DNA of 64,000 nucleotides, taken from contig NZ_SNZF01000004.1 in assembly GCF_004363725.1 (NCBI RefSeq), positions 1 to 64,000 of the forward strand. Reading direction: 5' to 3'. Position 1 is the stretch's first letter, and each line of letters starts with the position of its first letter. The DNA comes from Aquamicrobium defluvii. Lineage in GTDB: Bacteria; Pseudomonadota; Alphaproteobacteria; Rhizobiales; Rhizobiaceae. Below the pieces are notes generated by a model. It had not been told where the DNA came from, made no database searches, and saw only the letters and a list, made by a program, of their open reading frames with translations. Positions 43,135 to 51,544 of this stretch are shown here, in pieces. The translations under genes were made by a program, and so were the position numbers.

Positions 43135-43323
43135 ATGATGGCACGGACATTCCGCGAGCAGGAAGCAAAGCAGGGCCGCAGCGGCCGCCGGGTGCTGGTC
43201 GTCCTCGCCACTGCCATCGTGCTTGCACTGGCTGCATGGGGCGTCGCCGCCCTGCTGGTGCCGAAGGCGGATGCGCCCGCCGAAGCGCCTTCGCAGACCG
43301 AGGCCGTTCCTTCAGCGCAGTGA
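43135..43323 (+). CDS. Small single-helix membrane protein
   Basis: A 62-residue protein: basic N-terminus (REQEAKQGRSGRR), one membrane helix (VLVVLATAIVLALAAWGVAALLV) and a short acidic Pro/Ala tail facing the periplasm. GAGGAGACG precedes ATG 43135, and ATG 43138 is equally possible. No family name, but a perfect EcfG promoter upstream marks it as a likely general stress gene. Confidence 0.7.
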   Translation: MMARTFREQEAKQGRSGRRVLVVLATAIVLALAAWGVAALLVPKADAPAEAPSQTEAVPSAQ

Positions 43324-43359
43324 CGCTCAGGTGCCGGGGACGCTCAGGTACTGCGATGC

Positions 43360-44262
43360 TCAGGTGTTGGCAGGCACCAGCACATTCAACGCTTTGGGAT
43401 GGATTTTCAGTTCCGTCTCCCTTTCCAGTCCGACCAGTTCTCCATCCATCGCCGCGTAAGGCTTCCTGTGCGCCTTGCCTATCCTGAGGATCACGCGTTC
43501 GGCCTGATGGACTTCGACGTGCTCGTTTTCACGCCATTTGCCCCGCGCGACATTGAAGGCGAATTTCAGCACCTCGCCGCGCGTCTGCGCGGCGCTGACG
43601 TAGATGCCCAGAACGCCGCCGGCAGGGTCGTCGGCATAGGGAAGGTGGCCTTCCCCGAACAGGTTGTTGGTGATGCCGATCGCGCTGGCGCGGGCTTCGA
43701 GCCCGGTATCGCCGATCACAAGTGTGACGTCGATTTTCGGCGGGTCCACAAGAGTGGTCCATGCGGCCCTGAACGAAGCGCCGATCTTGCCGAGCCTTGA
43801 AGCGAATTCCATCTTGTCGCGCAGGTGAATCATGCGCGCATGCATGCCTACCGAGAACTGATGGATAAAGGGCTTGCCATTGGCGCTGGCCATATCCACT
43901 GCCTTTAACTTCCCGGTGGCGAAGGCATCTATCGCGTCATCAAGCGACTGGGGAATGCCAAGGCCTCTCGCAAACAGGTTCATGGTCCCGGCCGGCAATA
44001 CCGCCAGAGCCTTCTTCCTGCCCATCAGGCGTGCCGCAGCCGCCGATACGGTTCCGTCGCCTCCGCCTGCGAGGATGACATCCATGCCGCGTCTGGCGAT
44101 GGCTTCATCGACCGCATCGGGCATGGCGTCGCCGGAGACGATGTCGATATCCAGGCGGTGGCCGGCCGCTTCGAGGGCTTGTTCCATGCGTGAGCACAAC
44201 GCGTCGAGATCCGTGGTGCGAAGCGTGCCGCCGTCCTTGTTGAGCACTGCGAAAAACCGCAT
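43360..44262 (-). CDS. Diacylglycerol/lipid kinase family protein
   Basis: A 300-residue protein of the DagK/YegS family. It has the glycine-rich catalytic motif LAGGGDGTVSAAAA (about 71-84) and the second conserved region VLPAGTMNLFARGLGIP (about 95-111), then a beta-sandwich domain. Members phosphorylate diacylglycerol or related lipids; the exact lipid is unknown. ATG 44262 was chosen, and an upstream in-frame extension crosses its EcfG promoter at 44324-44348. It is divergent from the PRC-barrel gene. Confidence 0.88.
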   Translation of the reverse strand: MRFFAVLNKDGGTLRTTDLDALCSRMEQALEAAGHRLDIDIVSGDAMPDAVDEAIARRGMDVILAGGGDGTVSAAAARLMGRKKALAVLPAGTMNLFARGLGIPQSLDDAIDAFATGKLKAVDMASANGKPFIHQFSVGMHARMIHLRDKMEFASRLGKIGASFRAAWTTLVDPPKIDVTLVIGDTGLEARASAIGITNNLFGEGHLPYADDPAGGVLGIYVSAAQTRGEVLKFAFNVARGKWRENEHVEVHQAERVILRIGKAHRKPYAAMDGELVGLERETELKIHPKALNVLVPANT

Positions 44263-44323
44263 GTCGAAGCCTCTGCCTGTACGGGAAAACACGGCCTTGC
44301 CGGCATTAAGAAACGCCGCCCAG

Positions 44324-44348
44324 AACGATGGGGGCGGCGATAGGTTCC
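44324..44348 (-). promoter_or_regulatory. EcfG promoter of the lipid kinase gene
   Basis: GGAAC (44348-44344), 16-nt spacer, CGTT (44327-44324), minus strand. Confidence 0.85.
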
Positions 44349-44392
44349 CGCATGCCATTCAAATTTGACGGGTAAAAACAGCCTCAAAATTC

Positions 44393-44417
44393 GGAACCGG
44401 AGCGGGGAAGGGGCGTT
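44393..44417 (+). promoter_or_regulatory. EcfG promoter of the PRC-barrel gene
   Basis: GGAAC (44393-44397), 16-nt spacer, CGTT (44414-44417), about 86 nt before ATG 44503; back to back with the lipid kinase promoter. Confidence 0.88.
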
Positions 44418-44502
44418 GTCCAACAGCAAACACGCTGCGGCCCCACGACGTCCGCGGTTATGCGCAAGGTCCATGAGACCGGAACATACGAGGAGAAACA
44501 TC

Positions 44503-45798
44503 ATGATCCGCAAGCTTCTTGCAACGACTGCGCTCGCGTCGCTGATGGTTGCCGGCGCAATGGCGCAGGAAACCACGGCCCCGGCGCCATCCGGCGCGCC
44601 TGCGATGGAACAGCCGGCAGCGCCGGTGGTCCGGGCTGACGGCCATCTCGTTTCCAACATCATCGGCGAATCCGTCTACAACGGAACCGGCGACGAAGCG
44701 CAGAACATCGGCAAGGTCAGCGATCTCGTTCTGGACAAGGACGGCAACGTCCAGTCCGCCATTATCGGCGTAGGTGGGTTCCTTGGGATCGGCGCCAAGG
44801 ACGTGGCCTTCGAATTCGGCAAAATGCAATGGGCAGAACGCGACGGCGACCGCTGGCTGATCGCCGCCACGACCAGGGAGCAGCTGGAAGCCCAGCCGGC
44901 GTTCGATTCCACGCCTTACAAACCGGCAATGCCGGTTGCGGAGGCTCCCGGCGTGGCGCCGACCGACGGCACCGCTTCGGACACGACTGCCGAGGCGCCG
45001 GCTGCGGAATTGCAGACAGCGCCCGCCGAACCTGCGCCGGCGATCGAGCCTGCCGATGGCAGCCTCGCCTCGCTGATCATCGGTGAGAGCGTCTACAACG
45101 GCACCGGGGATGAGGCCCAGGATATCGGCAAGGTCAACGACGTGGTGCTTTCGGGTGCCGGCAAGGCGGAATCGCTGGTAATCGGCGTCGGCGGCTTCCT
45201 CGGTATCGGCCAGAAGAACGTCGCCTTCGACTTCGGCAATGCCGAATGGGCGGAGCGCGATGGCGACCGCTGGCTGGTGGTGGACGCCACCAGGGAGTCA
45301 CTGGAAGCGTTGCCCGACTTCGACCGCCGGGCCTATGACGTGGCGCCAGCCGCTTCCGCCGACACTTCCGGAGCCGCGCCTGCGGTAACGCCGACTGCCG
45401 ATACGGCAACCGACACGGAAGCCCCGACCGATGCGACCGAGACTGCCGCAATCGACAAGTCGGCGCTGACCGAGGTGCAGATGACGGACATGACGGCCAA
45501 GGATCTTGAAGGGACGACCGTCTATGGCGCCGACGACGCCAGGGTGGGAGACATCGGCGATGCCGTGCTCACCCCCGACGGGCAGGTCGATGCCGTGATC
45601 ATCGATGTCGGTGGCTTCCTCGGTATAGGCTCGAAGCCGGTGGCCGTCGGTATGGACACATTCAGGGTGATGGCCGACAAGGACGGCAGGAAATATCTCT
45701 ACACCGAGTTCACCAGGGAGCAGCTTGAGGCGCATCCCGCATATGACAAGGAAACCTATGCCGCCAATCGCGAACAGCAAAGGCTGATGGTGCGATAA
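44503..45798 (+). CDS. Exported protein with three PRC-barrel repeats
   Basis: A 431-residue exported protein (signal peptide 1-22, LMVAGAMA-QE). Three PRC-barrel units lie at about 45-135, 185-275 and 330-420. Each carries the core GGFLGIG followed by a K, a tryptophan- or lysine-rich strand (WAERDGDRWL in units 1 and 2) and a helix ending LEALPxFD or similar. The linkers are rich in Pro, Ala, Thr and Glu. Units 1 and 2 are very alike, pointing to internal duplication. PRC barrels bind proteins or RNA; exported alphaproteobacterial versions are common in stress regulons. Under a perfect EcfG promoter. Confidence 0.85.
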   Translation: MIRKLLATTALASLMVAGAMAQETTAPAPSGAPAMEQPAAPVVRADGHLVSNIIGESVYNGTGDEAQNIGKVSDLVLDKDGNVQSAIIGVGGFLGIGAKDVAFEFGKMQWAERDGDRWLIAATTREQLEAQPAFDSTPYKPAMPVAEAPGVAPTDGTASDTTAEAPAAELQTAPAEPAPAIEPADGSLASLIIGESVYNGTGDEAQDIGKVNDVVLSGAGKAESLVIGVGGFLGIGQKNVAFDFGNAEWAERDGDRWLVVDATRESLEALPDFDRRAYDVAPAASADTSGAAPAVTPTADTATDTEAPTDATETAAIDKSALTEVQMTDMTAKDLEGTTVYGADDARVGDIGDAVLTPDGQVDAVIIDVGGFLGIGSKPVAVGMDTFRVMADKDGRKYLYTEFTREQLEAHPAYDKETYAANREQQRLMVR

Positions 45799-45974
45799 GG
45801 CTTCGGTTCCTAAGCAGGGAAAGGGCCCCGTCTTTTCAGGCGCGGGCCTTTTTCATCGCCTTTACGGGATGGCTTGCACTCCCCATATCGGGGCTGGCTT
45901 GACCTCGCGGTCCGAAGCGTATTTCCGTAGTGGAATCCGCCGGAACTGCGCAATGTAATGCGAGGAGCATCGGA

Positions 45975-46274
45975 ATGAGCGAACAGCTTCCGGAAATCGA
46001 ACTGGAGGAAAGCGGCTCGAAAGGGCGCTATGTGCTGCGCGGGCCGGATGGCGCCGAAGCGGAACTGACCTTCACCAGGGTTGGAGACAAGCAGCTTATC
46101 ATCGATCATACCGGCGTGCCGGATGCATTTCGGGGGCAGGGGGCCGGGTTGCGGCTGGTCAGCCGCGCTGTGGAAGACGCACGCACCTCGGGCAGGAAAA
46201 TCATTCCGCTTTGTCCTTTCGCGGCGGCACAGTTCCGCCGGCACCCCGAATGGGCGGATGTATTGAAGCAGTAA
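45975..46274 (+). CDS. Small GNAT-family N-acetyltransferase (YjdJ-like), copy 1
   Basis: A 99-residue minimal acetyltransferase domain. The acetyl-CoA binding loop is visible as VPDAFRGQGAGLRLVSRAVEDAR (about 47-70), followed by PLCPFAAAQFRRHPEWADVL, typical of the YjdJ/GCN5-related short family. CGAGGAGCATCGG precedes the ATG. It lies 14 nt before a paralogue, so the two are tandem duplicates transcribed together. The substrate of this family is unknown. Confidence 0.85.
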   Translation: MSEQLPEIELEESGSKGRYVLRGPDGAEAELTFTRVGDKQLIIDHTGVPDAFRGQGAGLRLVSRAVEDARTSGRKIIPLCPFAAAQFRRHPEWADVLKQ

Positions 46275-46288
46275 GAGCAGGGTTGGCC

Positions 46289-46579
46289 ATGGAAACGGAA
46301 ATCCGGAATGTCGAGAATGGCGGCGAGGGCCGCTATGTGCTGGCCATGCCGGACGGCGAGGAAGCTTATCTGACCTATGTGCGCAGCGGTCCCGCCCACA
46401 TATCGGTCGACTACAGTTTCGTTCCGCCCTCGGCGCGCGGAAAAGGCGTGGGCGCGCGGCTGGTCGCCCATGCCGTCGAGCATGCGCGCAGCAGCGGCAC
46501 GCGGATTACGCCGGTTTGCGGCTACGTTGCGGCCGAATTCCGCCGCCACAAGGAATGGACGGATGTGCTGGCCCCATAG
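46289..46579 (+). CDS. Small GNAT-family N-acetyltransferase (YjdJ-like), copy 2
   Basis: A 96-residue paralogue of the preceding protein. Matching features: GEGRYVLAMPDGEEAYLTY, the loop VPPSARGKGVGARLVAHAVEHAR, and PVCGYVAAEFRRHKEWTDVL at the end. The cysteine of the P-x-C motif is conserved in both. Divergence between the copies is substantial, so the duplication is old. Confidence 0.85.
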   Translation: METEIRNVENGGEGRYVLAMPDGEEAYLTYVRSGPAHISVDYSFVPPSARGKGVGARLVAHAVEHARSSGTRITPVCGYVAAEFRRHKEWTDVLAP

Positions 46580-46918
46580 CGGCCATTGATGGGCGGCCAT
46601 CGATTGGCAGCCCTCCCATCGCGCCGACCGCACTGTTTCTTAAGTGTTGGGCCCTACAAAGTCAGGCGTGACAAAATGGGAGCAAGATCGGGTGCGCTTT
46701 TCCGCGGCCATCATTGACGAGCGGTCCCGGCGACCCGCAGAGGCGCGGGCACCGGCAGGCACAGCCTTGCTGGCCCGGTCTGTTTTTCTGCCGCAGCTGC
46801 GCAATGCCGGCCGGTTCAGCCTGTCGGCAAGATGCTTCGGCCGGTGGCAGGCGTCCGTCATGCGCCGGCGCTTCGGTCCGGTCGTCGGCCGCCCCAATGT
46901 TGCAGGGCGTTCCCGATA
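46580..46918. other. Intergenic gap without supported gene
   Basis: About 340 nt between the GNAT pair and the next gene. A plus-strand frame is open from 46644 and its stop touches the next start codon, but it is Arg-rich, lacks a ribosome binding site and resembles nothing, so it is not called. No promoter of the EcfG type is present. Confidence 0.4.
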
Positions 46919-48205
46919 ATGGCCGCCGTTCCGCTGATTGAGGAAACCAGCGGCGGGCCTGCCGGCACGCTGGTTTCCGGGCTGGCGGGACTGGTGCGGG
47001 CGGGCGTGGACCCTTCGCAGCTCGAACTGCTTACGAGCCGTCGTCCGCAACGCACGCTTGCCATCTATCCGGCAATGGCGGGTTTTGAGCTCGTCGACGA
47101 GCTCGATTATCTCGGGGCGCGAACCATCGAGCCGAATGTCTTCTTCAATCCGCGCTTCCTTGCGCCCGCCATGCCGCGTCTGGAAGATCGCGAAGTGCGC
47201 CTTGCGGTCATCCGCGACGGCGATGAATATCGCTCGCGCCTGCGCCTGCTGATGCCGTTTTCCATCGAGCGCCCCAACGTGCCGCTCGGGGTGCCGGTTC
47301 TGCGCGCCTGGTCGAATCCGTTCGGGCCGGTCGGCACGCCGCTGGTCGACCACGACGATCCGCTGGGCGTGCTGGAGGATTTTTTCGGAATACTGGCGCG
47401 GCCGCACCTGCGCATGCCCAGAGTTCTGGTATTGCCGGACATGCGGCTGGAGGGGCCAATGGCGCGCGCCCTGCAATCGACTGCCGAGGCGCTGCAACTC
47501 ACTCTTATCACGACCGACGAGGCCGAGCGGCCGGTGCTGGACAGCGATCTGGACGGCGAAGCCTATCTCAAGGCTTCGCTGCGGCCGCATCATTTCCGCG
47601 AGTTCCGGCGCCTGCGCCGGCGGCTTGAGGAGCTTGGTGCGGTTGCGCACGAGGTCGCGCGCACGCCCGATGAGGTGCGCCCCGCCATGGAGAGCTTCCT
47701 CGCCCTCGAGGCCGCAGGCTGGAAAGGCCGCAAGGGCACGGCGATGACGGTCGACCGCTATCAGGCCGCCTTTGCGCGCGAGGCCGTCCACAGGCTTTCC
47801 GAACGCGACATGTGCCGCATTCATTCGCTCAGGCTCGACGGGCGTGTCGTCGCCAGCCTCGTTGTGTTCGTGGAGCAGGGTGTCGCCTATACGTGGAAGA
47901 CGGCCTATGACGAGAACCTCGCCGCCTTTTCACCGGGCACGCTGCTGATGCTCGACGTTACCCGTCAGCATCTGGAGGATCCCAATATCGACTTCACCGA
48001 TTCCTGCGCGGCGCCCGCTCATCCGGTGATGAGCCGGTTGTGGGCCGAACGGCGGCGCATGGGAACCTTCATCATCGGCCTTACCCCTGCCGCCGACCGT
48101 TCCGCCCGCCAGGCTGCCTCGCAGATGCACCTCTATCGCGAGGCACGCAATGTGATGCGCGGCCTGCGCAACAAGGCCCGCCGCCTCATTCGACGGGGCT
48201 CGTAG
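46919..48205 (+). CDS. GNAT/FemAB-like acetyltransferase protein
   Basis: A 428-residue protein. The C-terminal half has the GNAT-fold pattern of FemAB/CelD-like proteins: FHHFREFRRLRRRLEELG-like region, ESFLALEAAGWKGRKGTAM (about 258), CRIHSLRLDGRVVASLVVFVEQGVAYTWKTAYDE and FSPGTLLMLDVTRQHL. This combination (ExxGWK, then YDExxxxxSPG) is shared by enzymes that transfer acyl or aminoacyl groups to cell-surface polymers. Substrate unknown. ATG 46919 was chosen; a longer frame upstream has no support. Confidence 0.75.
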   Translation: MAAVPLIEETSGGPAGTLVSGLAGLVRAGVDPSQLELLTSRRPQRTLAIYPAMAGFELVDELDYLGARTIEPNVFFNPRFLAPAMPRLEDREVRLAVIRDGDEYRSRLRLLMPFSIERPNVPLGVPVLRAWSNPFGPVGTPLVDHDDPLGVLEDFFGILARPHLRMPRVLVLPDMRLEGPMARALQSTAEALQLTLITTDEAERPVLDSDLDGEAYLKASLRPHHFREFRRLRRRLEELGAVAHEVARTPDEVRPAMESFLALEAAGWKGRKGTAMTVDRYQAAFAREAVHRLSERDMCRIHSLRLDGRVVASLVVFVEQGVAYTWKTAYDENLAAFSPGTLLMLDVTRQHLEDPNIDFTDSCAAPAHPVMSRLWAERRRMGTFIIGLTPAADRSARQAASQMHLYREARNVMRGLRNKARRLIRRGS

Positions 48206-48320
48206 ACGGGGCGGAGCGGTTTTCCGGCGCAAGCGGTCATACGCTTCCCTGACATTTCCCGGCCTGCGAGACCGTCACACCGGAGCGATGAAGGAAGGGG
48301 TCGTCACGGGATACGCAAAA

Positions 48321-48407
48321 TGGTGCGGGCGGTCGGACTCGAACCGACATATCCGTAAGGACGGCGGATTTTGAGTCCGCTGCGTCTACCAGTTCCGCCA
48401 CGCCCGC
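48321..48407 (-). tRNA. tRNA-Leu (anticodon CAA)
   Basis: An 87-nt tRNA with encoded CCA. Acceptor stem GCGGGCG / CGCCCGC, discriminator A, D-arm region TGGCGGAACTGGTAGACGC, anticodon stem-loop GCGGA-CTCAAAA-TCCGC giving anticodon CAA (UUG codons), a long variable arm typical of class II tRNAs, and T-arm GTCGGTTCGAGTCCGAC. The gene is intact and no integrase lies next to it. Confidence 0.95.
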
Positions 48408-48597
48408 ACGGTGCCTGACGGCATGAGCAGAAAGCTCATTCCAGCGCGCGGACTATAGGTTCGCGCATTGCTCGTCAACTGGTCAATTGCCGGAAGAATG
48501 CGGGAACCGGCGGTGCGCATCAAGCGATCGTGATCCTCGGCCATTGTGCCATCGCAATTTTCTTCTTATGCATGCGGCGCACATTTTGAGGGCCTTC

Positions 48598-49185
48598 ATG
48601 CTTCGCGGACTCTACGACTGGACCCTGTCGCTCGCGGCAAGGAAATCGGCCGAATGGTGGCTGGCCTTCATCGCTTTCGTGGAAAGCTCCGTTTTCCTCG
48701 TGCCTGCGGACGTGCTCTATCTGCCCATGGCGCTGTCGCGGCCGGACCGGGCCTATCGATATGCTCTGGTTGCCACGGTCGCGTCGGTTCTCGGCGGCAT
48801 AGCAGGCTGGTTCCTCGGCCACTACGCCTATGAGGCGCTGGCGAAGCCGGTTCTGGAGTTTTACGGCAAATACGAGCAGTTCGAGGCGCTGCGCCTGTCG
48901 TCCGGCATCGGCTTCATCATCCTGATGCTGGTCACGTCGGGCCTCGCCCATCTGCCGCCGATCAAGGTGGTGACGATCCTGTCGGGCGTCATCGGCGTCA
49001 ATCTGCTGCTGTTTGTCGTACTCGCCATCGTCGCCCGCGGGGCCCGCTTCTTCTTCCTCGCCTGGCTTTTGCGCCGCTATGGCGAACCGATCCGCGAGTT
49101 CATAGAAAAGCGCCTCGGCACAATCGCAGCGGCAGGCGCTGCCGCCCTAATTCTGCTCTACCTTCTGGTCAGATATGCGCACTGA
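48598..49185 (+). CDS. YqaA/DedA-like inner-membrane protein
   Basis: A 195-residue membrane protein of the VTT (SNARE-associated) fold: early helix LAFIAFVESSVFLVPADVLYLPMALSR, the glycine-rich ASVLGGIAGWFLGHYAYEAL, and a re-entrant part GLAHLPPIKVVTILSGVIGVN. YqaA/DedA proteins influence membrane lipid transport and envelope integrity. ATG 48598 was chosen; ATG 48568 would add ten residues. The next gene starts 18 nt after the stop, suggesting an operon. Confidence 0.85.
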   Translation: MLRGLYDWTLSLAARKSAEWWLAFIAFVESSVFLVPADVLYLPMALSRPDRAYRYALVATVASVLGGIAGWFLGHYAYEALAKPVLEFYGKYEQFEALRLSSGIGFIILMLVTSGLAHLPPIKVVTILSGVIGVNLLLFVVLAIVARGARFFFLAWLLRRYGEPIREFIEKRLGTIAAAGAAALILLYLLVRYAH

Positions 49186-49203
49186 CCGTCAGGAATCAGC
49201 CGC

Positions 49204-49737
49204 ATGACCGAAGCCGAAATCGCCGCCGCACAACGCCGGCCGCTCTACACCGCTCTCTTCCTTGCCGCCGCCATGGCAGCGACCGTGGGGACGGCGCTGG
49301 GCTTCCAGTACATAGGCGGATACATTCCCTGCAAGCTTTGCTACGAGCAACGCATTCCATACTATATCGGCGTGCCGCTGATGGTGCTGGCCGCGCTGGC
49401 GGCCTGGCTCAGGATGCCGGCCTGGATCGTGCGCACCCTGCTGGCCGCGGGCGGTCTGCTGATGGCATATGGGCTCTATCTCGGCGTCTATCATTCGGGC
49501 GTCGAGTGGGGCTGGTGGCCCGGCCCGACCGACTGCACCAACATAGCCGGCCCGGTCGACACGGGCGGCAACGGCATACTCGACGCACTCGACCAGTTCG
49601 TGCCGCCGTCCTGCGACAAGGCCGCGCTGCGCATCCTCGGCCTGTCCATGGCCGGCTGGAATGCCATCGCCAGCCTCGTGCTTGCCGCCATCGCCTTCCT
49701 CGGCGCCTTCCGGGGAGTTCCGGCGCGCGGCAGGTGA
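49204..49737 (+). CDS. dsbB: Disulfide bond formation protein B (DsbB family)
   Basis: A 177-residue four-helix membrane protein. The quinone-linked C-x-x-C pair is present as IPCKLCYEQRIPYY (about 43-46). A second periplasmic pair lies in PGPTDCTN and VPPSCDKA (about 111 and 139). DsbB reoxidises DsbA and passes electrons to quinone. The extended second loop is common in alphaproteobacterial DsbB. Close behind the YqaA-like gene. Confidence 0.9.
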   Translation: MTEAEIAAAQRRPLYTALFLAAAMAATVGTALGFQYIGGYIPCKLCYEQRIPYYIGVPLMVLAALAAWLRMPAWIVRTLLAAGGLLMAYGLYLGVYHSGVEWGWWPGPTDCTNIAGPVDTGGNGILDALDQFVPPSCDKAALRILGLSMAGWNAIASLVLAAIAFLGAFRGVPARGR

Positions 49738-49764
49738 GGAGGGGCGTGCAGCCGCCTTATCTCC

Positions 49765-49832
49765 TTGTTCGGGAACCGGATTCATCCACAAGCCGGATTC
49801 CACTTTCGGGTCCGATGTTCTATAGCTTGCCA
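49765..49832. repeat. Degenerate dispersed intergenic repeat
   Basis: TTCGGGAACCGGATTC, AAGCCGGATTCCACTTTCGGG and TCCGATGTTCTATAG resemble the second dyad of the 23363-23465 repeat, with several mutations. Confidence 0.5.
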
Positions 49833-49849
49833 AACCATCGGGGAACGCC

Positions 49850-50443
49850 ATGACAGCCATTCCGCGCATTCTCGTGTTCGCCGGGTCGGTCCGCAGCGGC
49901 GCCTTCAGCGGCAGGACGGCCGACGCGGCGCAGAAGGCACTTGCCCTTCAGGGCGCCGAGGTGACCCGCATTTCGCTGCTCGACTATCCGCTGCCGATCT
50001 ACGATCAGGACCTCGAGAAGGAAGAAGGCATTCCGCAAAACGCCATGAAGCTGGCGCGGCTGATCGCCAGCCATGACGGCGTGCTGATCGCCACGCCGGA
50101 ATATAACGGTTCCGTGCCGCCACTGCTCAAGAACACGATAGACTGGCTGAGCCGCGTGCGCCGCGACGGGGACAAGGTGCTGAAACCCCTGGCCGGGAAG
50201 GCAGTCGGGTTGTGCTCGTCCTCCGAGGGGCAGTTCGCCGGCATCCGCGCCATCAATCATCTGCGCGCCATTCTGCTGCGCTGCCAGATGGATGTCGTGA
50301 CACCCGAGTGCTCGGTGCCGCGCGGCGGCGAGGCTTTCGACGACAAGGGCGACTTCCGCGACGATCGCCTGCGGCAGACGATGGAGCGCGTGACAAGCGC
50401 GCTCATCGAACAGACTGCACTTTCAGCAAGGATGCAAGGATGA
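49850..50443 (+). CDS. NADPH-dependent FMN reductase (flavodoxin-like)
   Basis: A 197-residue flavoprotein of the SsuE/YieF (chromate reductase-like) family. The FMN phosphate loop is [13 protein letters not shown] (residues 12-24) and the isoalloxazine contact is [22 protein letters not shown] (about 81-102). It reduces FMN, quinones or other electrophiles with NAD(P)H. The stop overlaps the pyrF start (ATGA). Confidence 0.9.
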   Translation: MTAIPRILVFAGSVRSGAFSGRTADAAQKALALQGAEVTRISLLDYPLPIYDQDLEKEEGIPQNAMKLARLIASHDGVLIATPEYNGSVPPLLKNTIDWLSRVRRDGDKVLKPLAGKAVGLCSSSEGQFAGIRAINHLRAILLRCQMDVVTPECSVPRGGEAFDDKGDFRDDRLRQTMERVTSALIEQTALSARMQG

Positions 50444-51141
50444 CCGAAACCCGCGAGATGAAGGACCACCTGATCGTGGGACTGGACGTGCCGGGCGTGG
50501 CGGAGGCCGCGAAGGTGGTGCGCGATCTGGAGGGCGTCGTGTCCTTCTACAAGATCGGGTATCAGCTCGCCTTCGCGGGTGGGCTGGACTTCGCCCGCGA
50601 ACTCGCCGCTTCGGGGAACAAGGTGTTCCTCGACATGAAGTTGCTCGACATAGACAACACCGTTGCCAAAGGCGTGGAGAACATCGTGCGCATGGGTGTC
50701 TCCATGCTGACGCTGCACGCCTACCCCAAGGCCATGCGGGCGGCGGTGGAGGCAGCGCGCGGCAGCGATCTGTGCCTGCTCGGCGTCACTGTGCTGACCT
50801 CGATGGACGAGCAGGACGTGATTGAGGCCGGCTACGAGTTCGATCCGCACACGCTGGTGCTGCGGCGGGCCGAGCAGGCGCTGCATGCCGGCATGGGCGG
50901 CATTGTCTGCTCCGCGCAGGAAACCGAGGCCGTGCGCCGGATCGTCGGCCCCGACATGGCGGTGGTGACGCCGGGCATCCGGCCGGCGGGCGCGGACCAT
51001 GGCGACCAGAAGCGTGTCGTCACGCCGCGCGAAGCCATGCGCAACGGCTCCAGCCATCTGGTCGTGGGGCGTCCGATCATCGGAGCGGTTGACAGGCGGG
51101 CCGCGGCACAGGCTATTCTGGACGACATGCGCGCTGCCTGA
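50440..51141 (+). CDS. pyrF: Orotidine 5'-phosphate decarboxylase
   Basis: A 233-residue TIM-barrel enzyme converting OMP to UMP, the last step of pyrimidine synthesis. Catalytic motif: D-x-K-x-x-D in [13 protein letters not shown] (about 65-77). Phosphate-binding end: TPGIRP and [12 protein letters not shown] 50440 overlaps the upstream reductase stop. A DUF1330 gene follows after 36 nt. Confidence 0.96.
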   Translation: MTETREMKDHLIVGLDVPGVAEAAKVVRDLEGVVSFYKIGYQLAFAGGLDFARELAASGNKVFLDMKLLDIDNTVAKGVENIVRMGVSMLTLHAYPKAMRAAVEAARGSDLCLLGVTVLTSMDEQDVIEAGYEFDPHTLVLRRAEQALHAGMGGIVCSAQETEAVRRIVGPDMAVVTPGIRPAGADHGDQKRVVTPREAMRNGSSHLVVGRPIIGAVDRRAAAQAILDDMRAA

Positions 51142-51177
51142 GCGCGACGCTGAAATTACCGGAGGAAATTCGCCATC

Positions 51178-51465
51178 ATGCCCAAGGGATACTGGATCGC
51201 CCGCGTCGATATTCGCGATCCCGAGCGTTACAAGGATTATGTTGCCGCCGCCAGGGTGGCTTTCGAGCGTTTCGGGGCGAAGTTCCTTGCGCGTGGCGGC
51301 AATCACGAAGCGGCCGAGGGCCCCGGTCGCGCCCGCAACGTCATCATCGAATTCGATTCGCTCGCGACCGCGCAGGAATGCTATCACTCGCCGGAATATC
51401 AGATCGCCGCCGCCATCCGCCAGCAGGTGGCCGATGGCGAGATCGTTCTGGTGGAAGGCGCCTGA
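51178..51465 (+). CDS. DUF1330 family protein
   Basis: A 95-residue dimeric alpha-beta barrel (ferredoxin-like) protein. Motifs MPKGYWIARVDIRDPERYKDY at the start, KFLARGGNHE and NVIIEFDSLATAQECYHSPEYQ are typical of DUF1330. Biochemical role unknown. Transcribed with pyrF, ending at a strong terminator. Confidence 0.9.
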   Translation: MPKGYWIARVDIRDPERYKDYVAAARVAFERFGAKFLARGGNHEAAEGPGRARNVIIEFDSLATAQECYHSPEYQIAAAIRQQVADGEIVLVEGA

Positions 51466-51485
51466 GCGGCGGACTTCCCGCGCTT

Positions 51486-51528
51486 TAAAAAATGCCGCAG
51501 TCCGGTTCGGACCCGCGGCATTTTTTTT
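51486..51528. terminator. Strong bidirectional terminator
   Basis: Stem AATGCCGC / GCGGCATT extended by GTCCG / CGGAC, flanked by TTTTTTTT on the plus strand and an A-run on the other side. It separates the convergent DUF1330 and hslU genes. Confidence 0.88.
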
Positions 51529-51544
51529 GTGCGGTTCCCCACGC

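Noticed and set aside
48321..48407. tRNA-Leu as the island attachment site
   Set aside because: Its 3' end (acceptor CGCCCGC) differs from the att repeat acceptor TGGGCGT, and no repeat or integrase flanks it.
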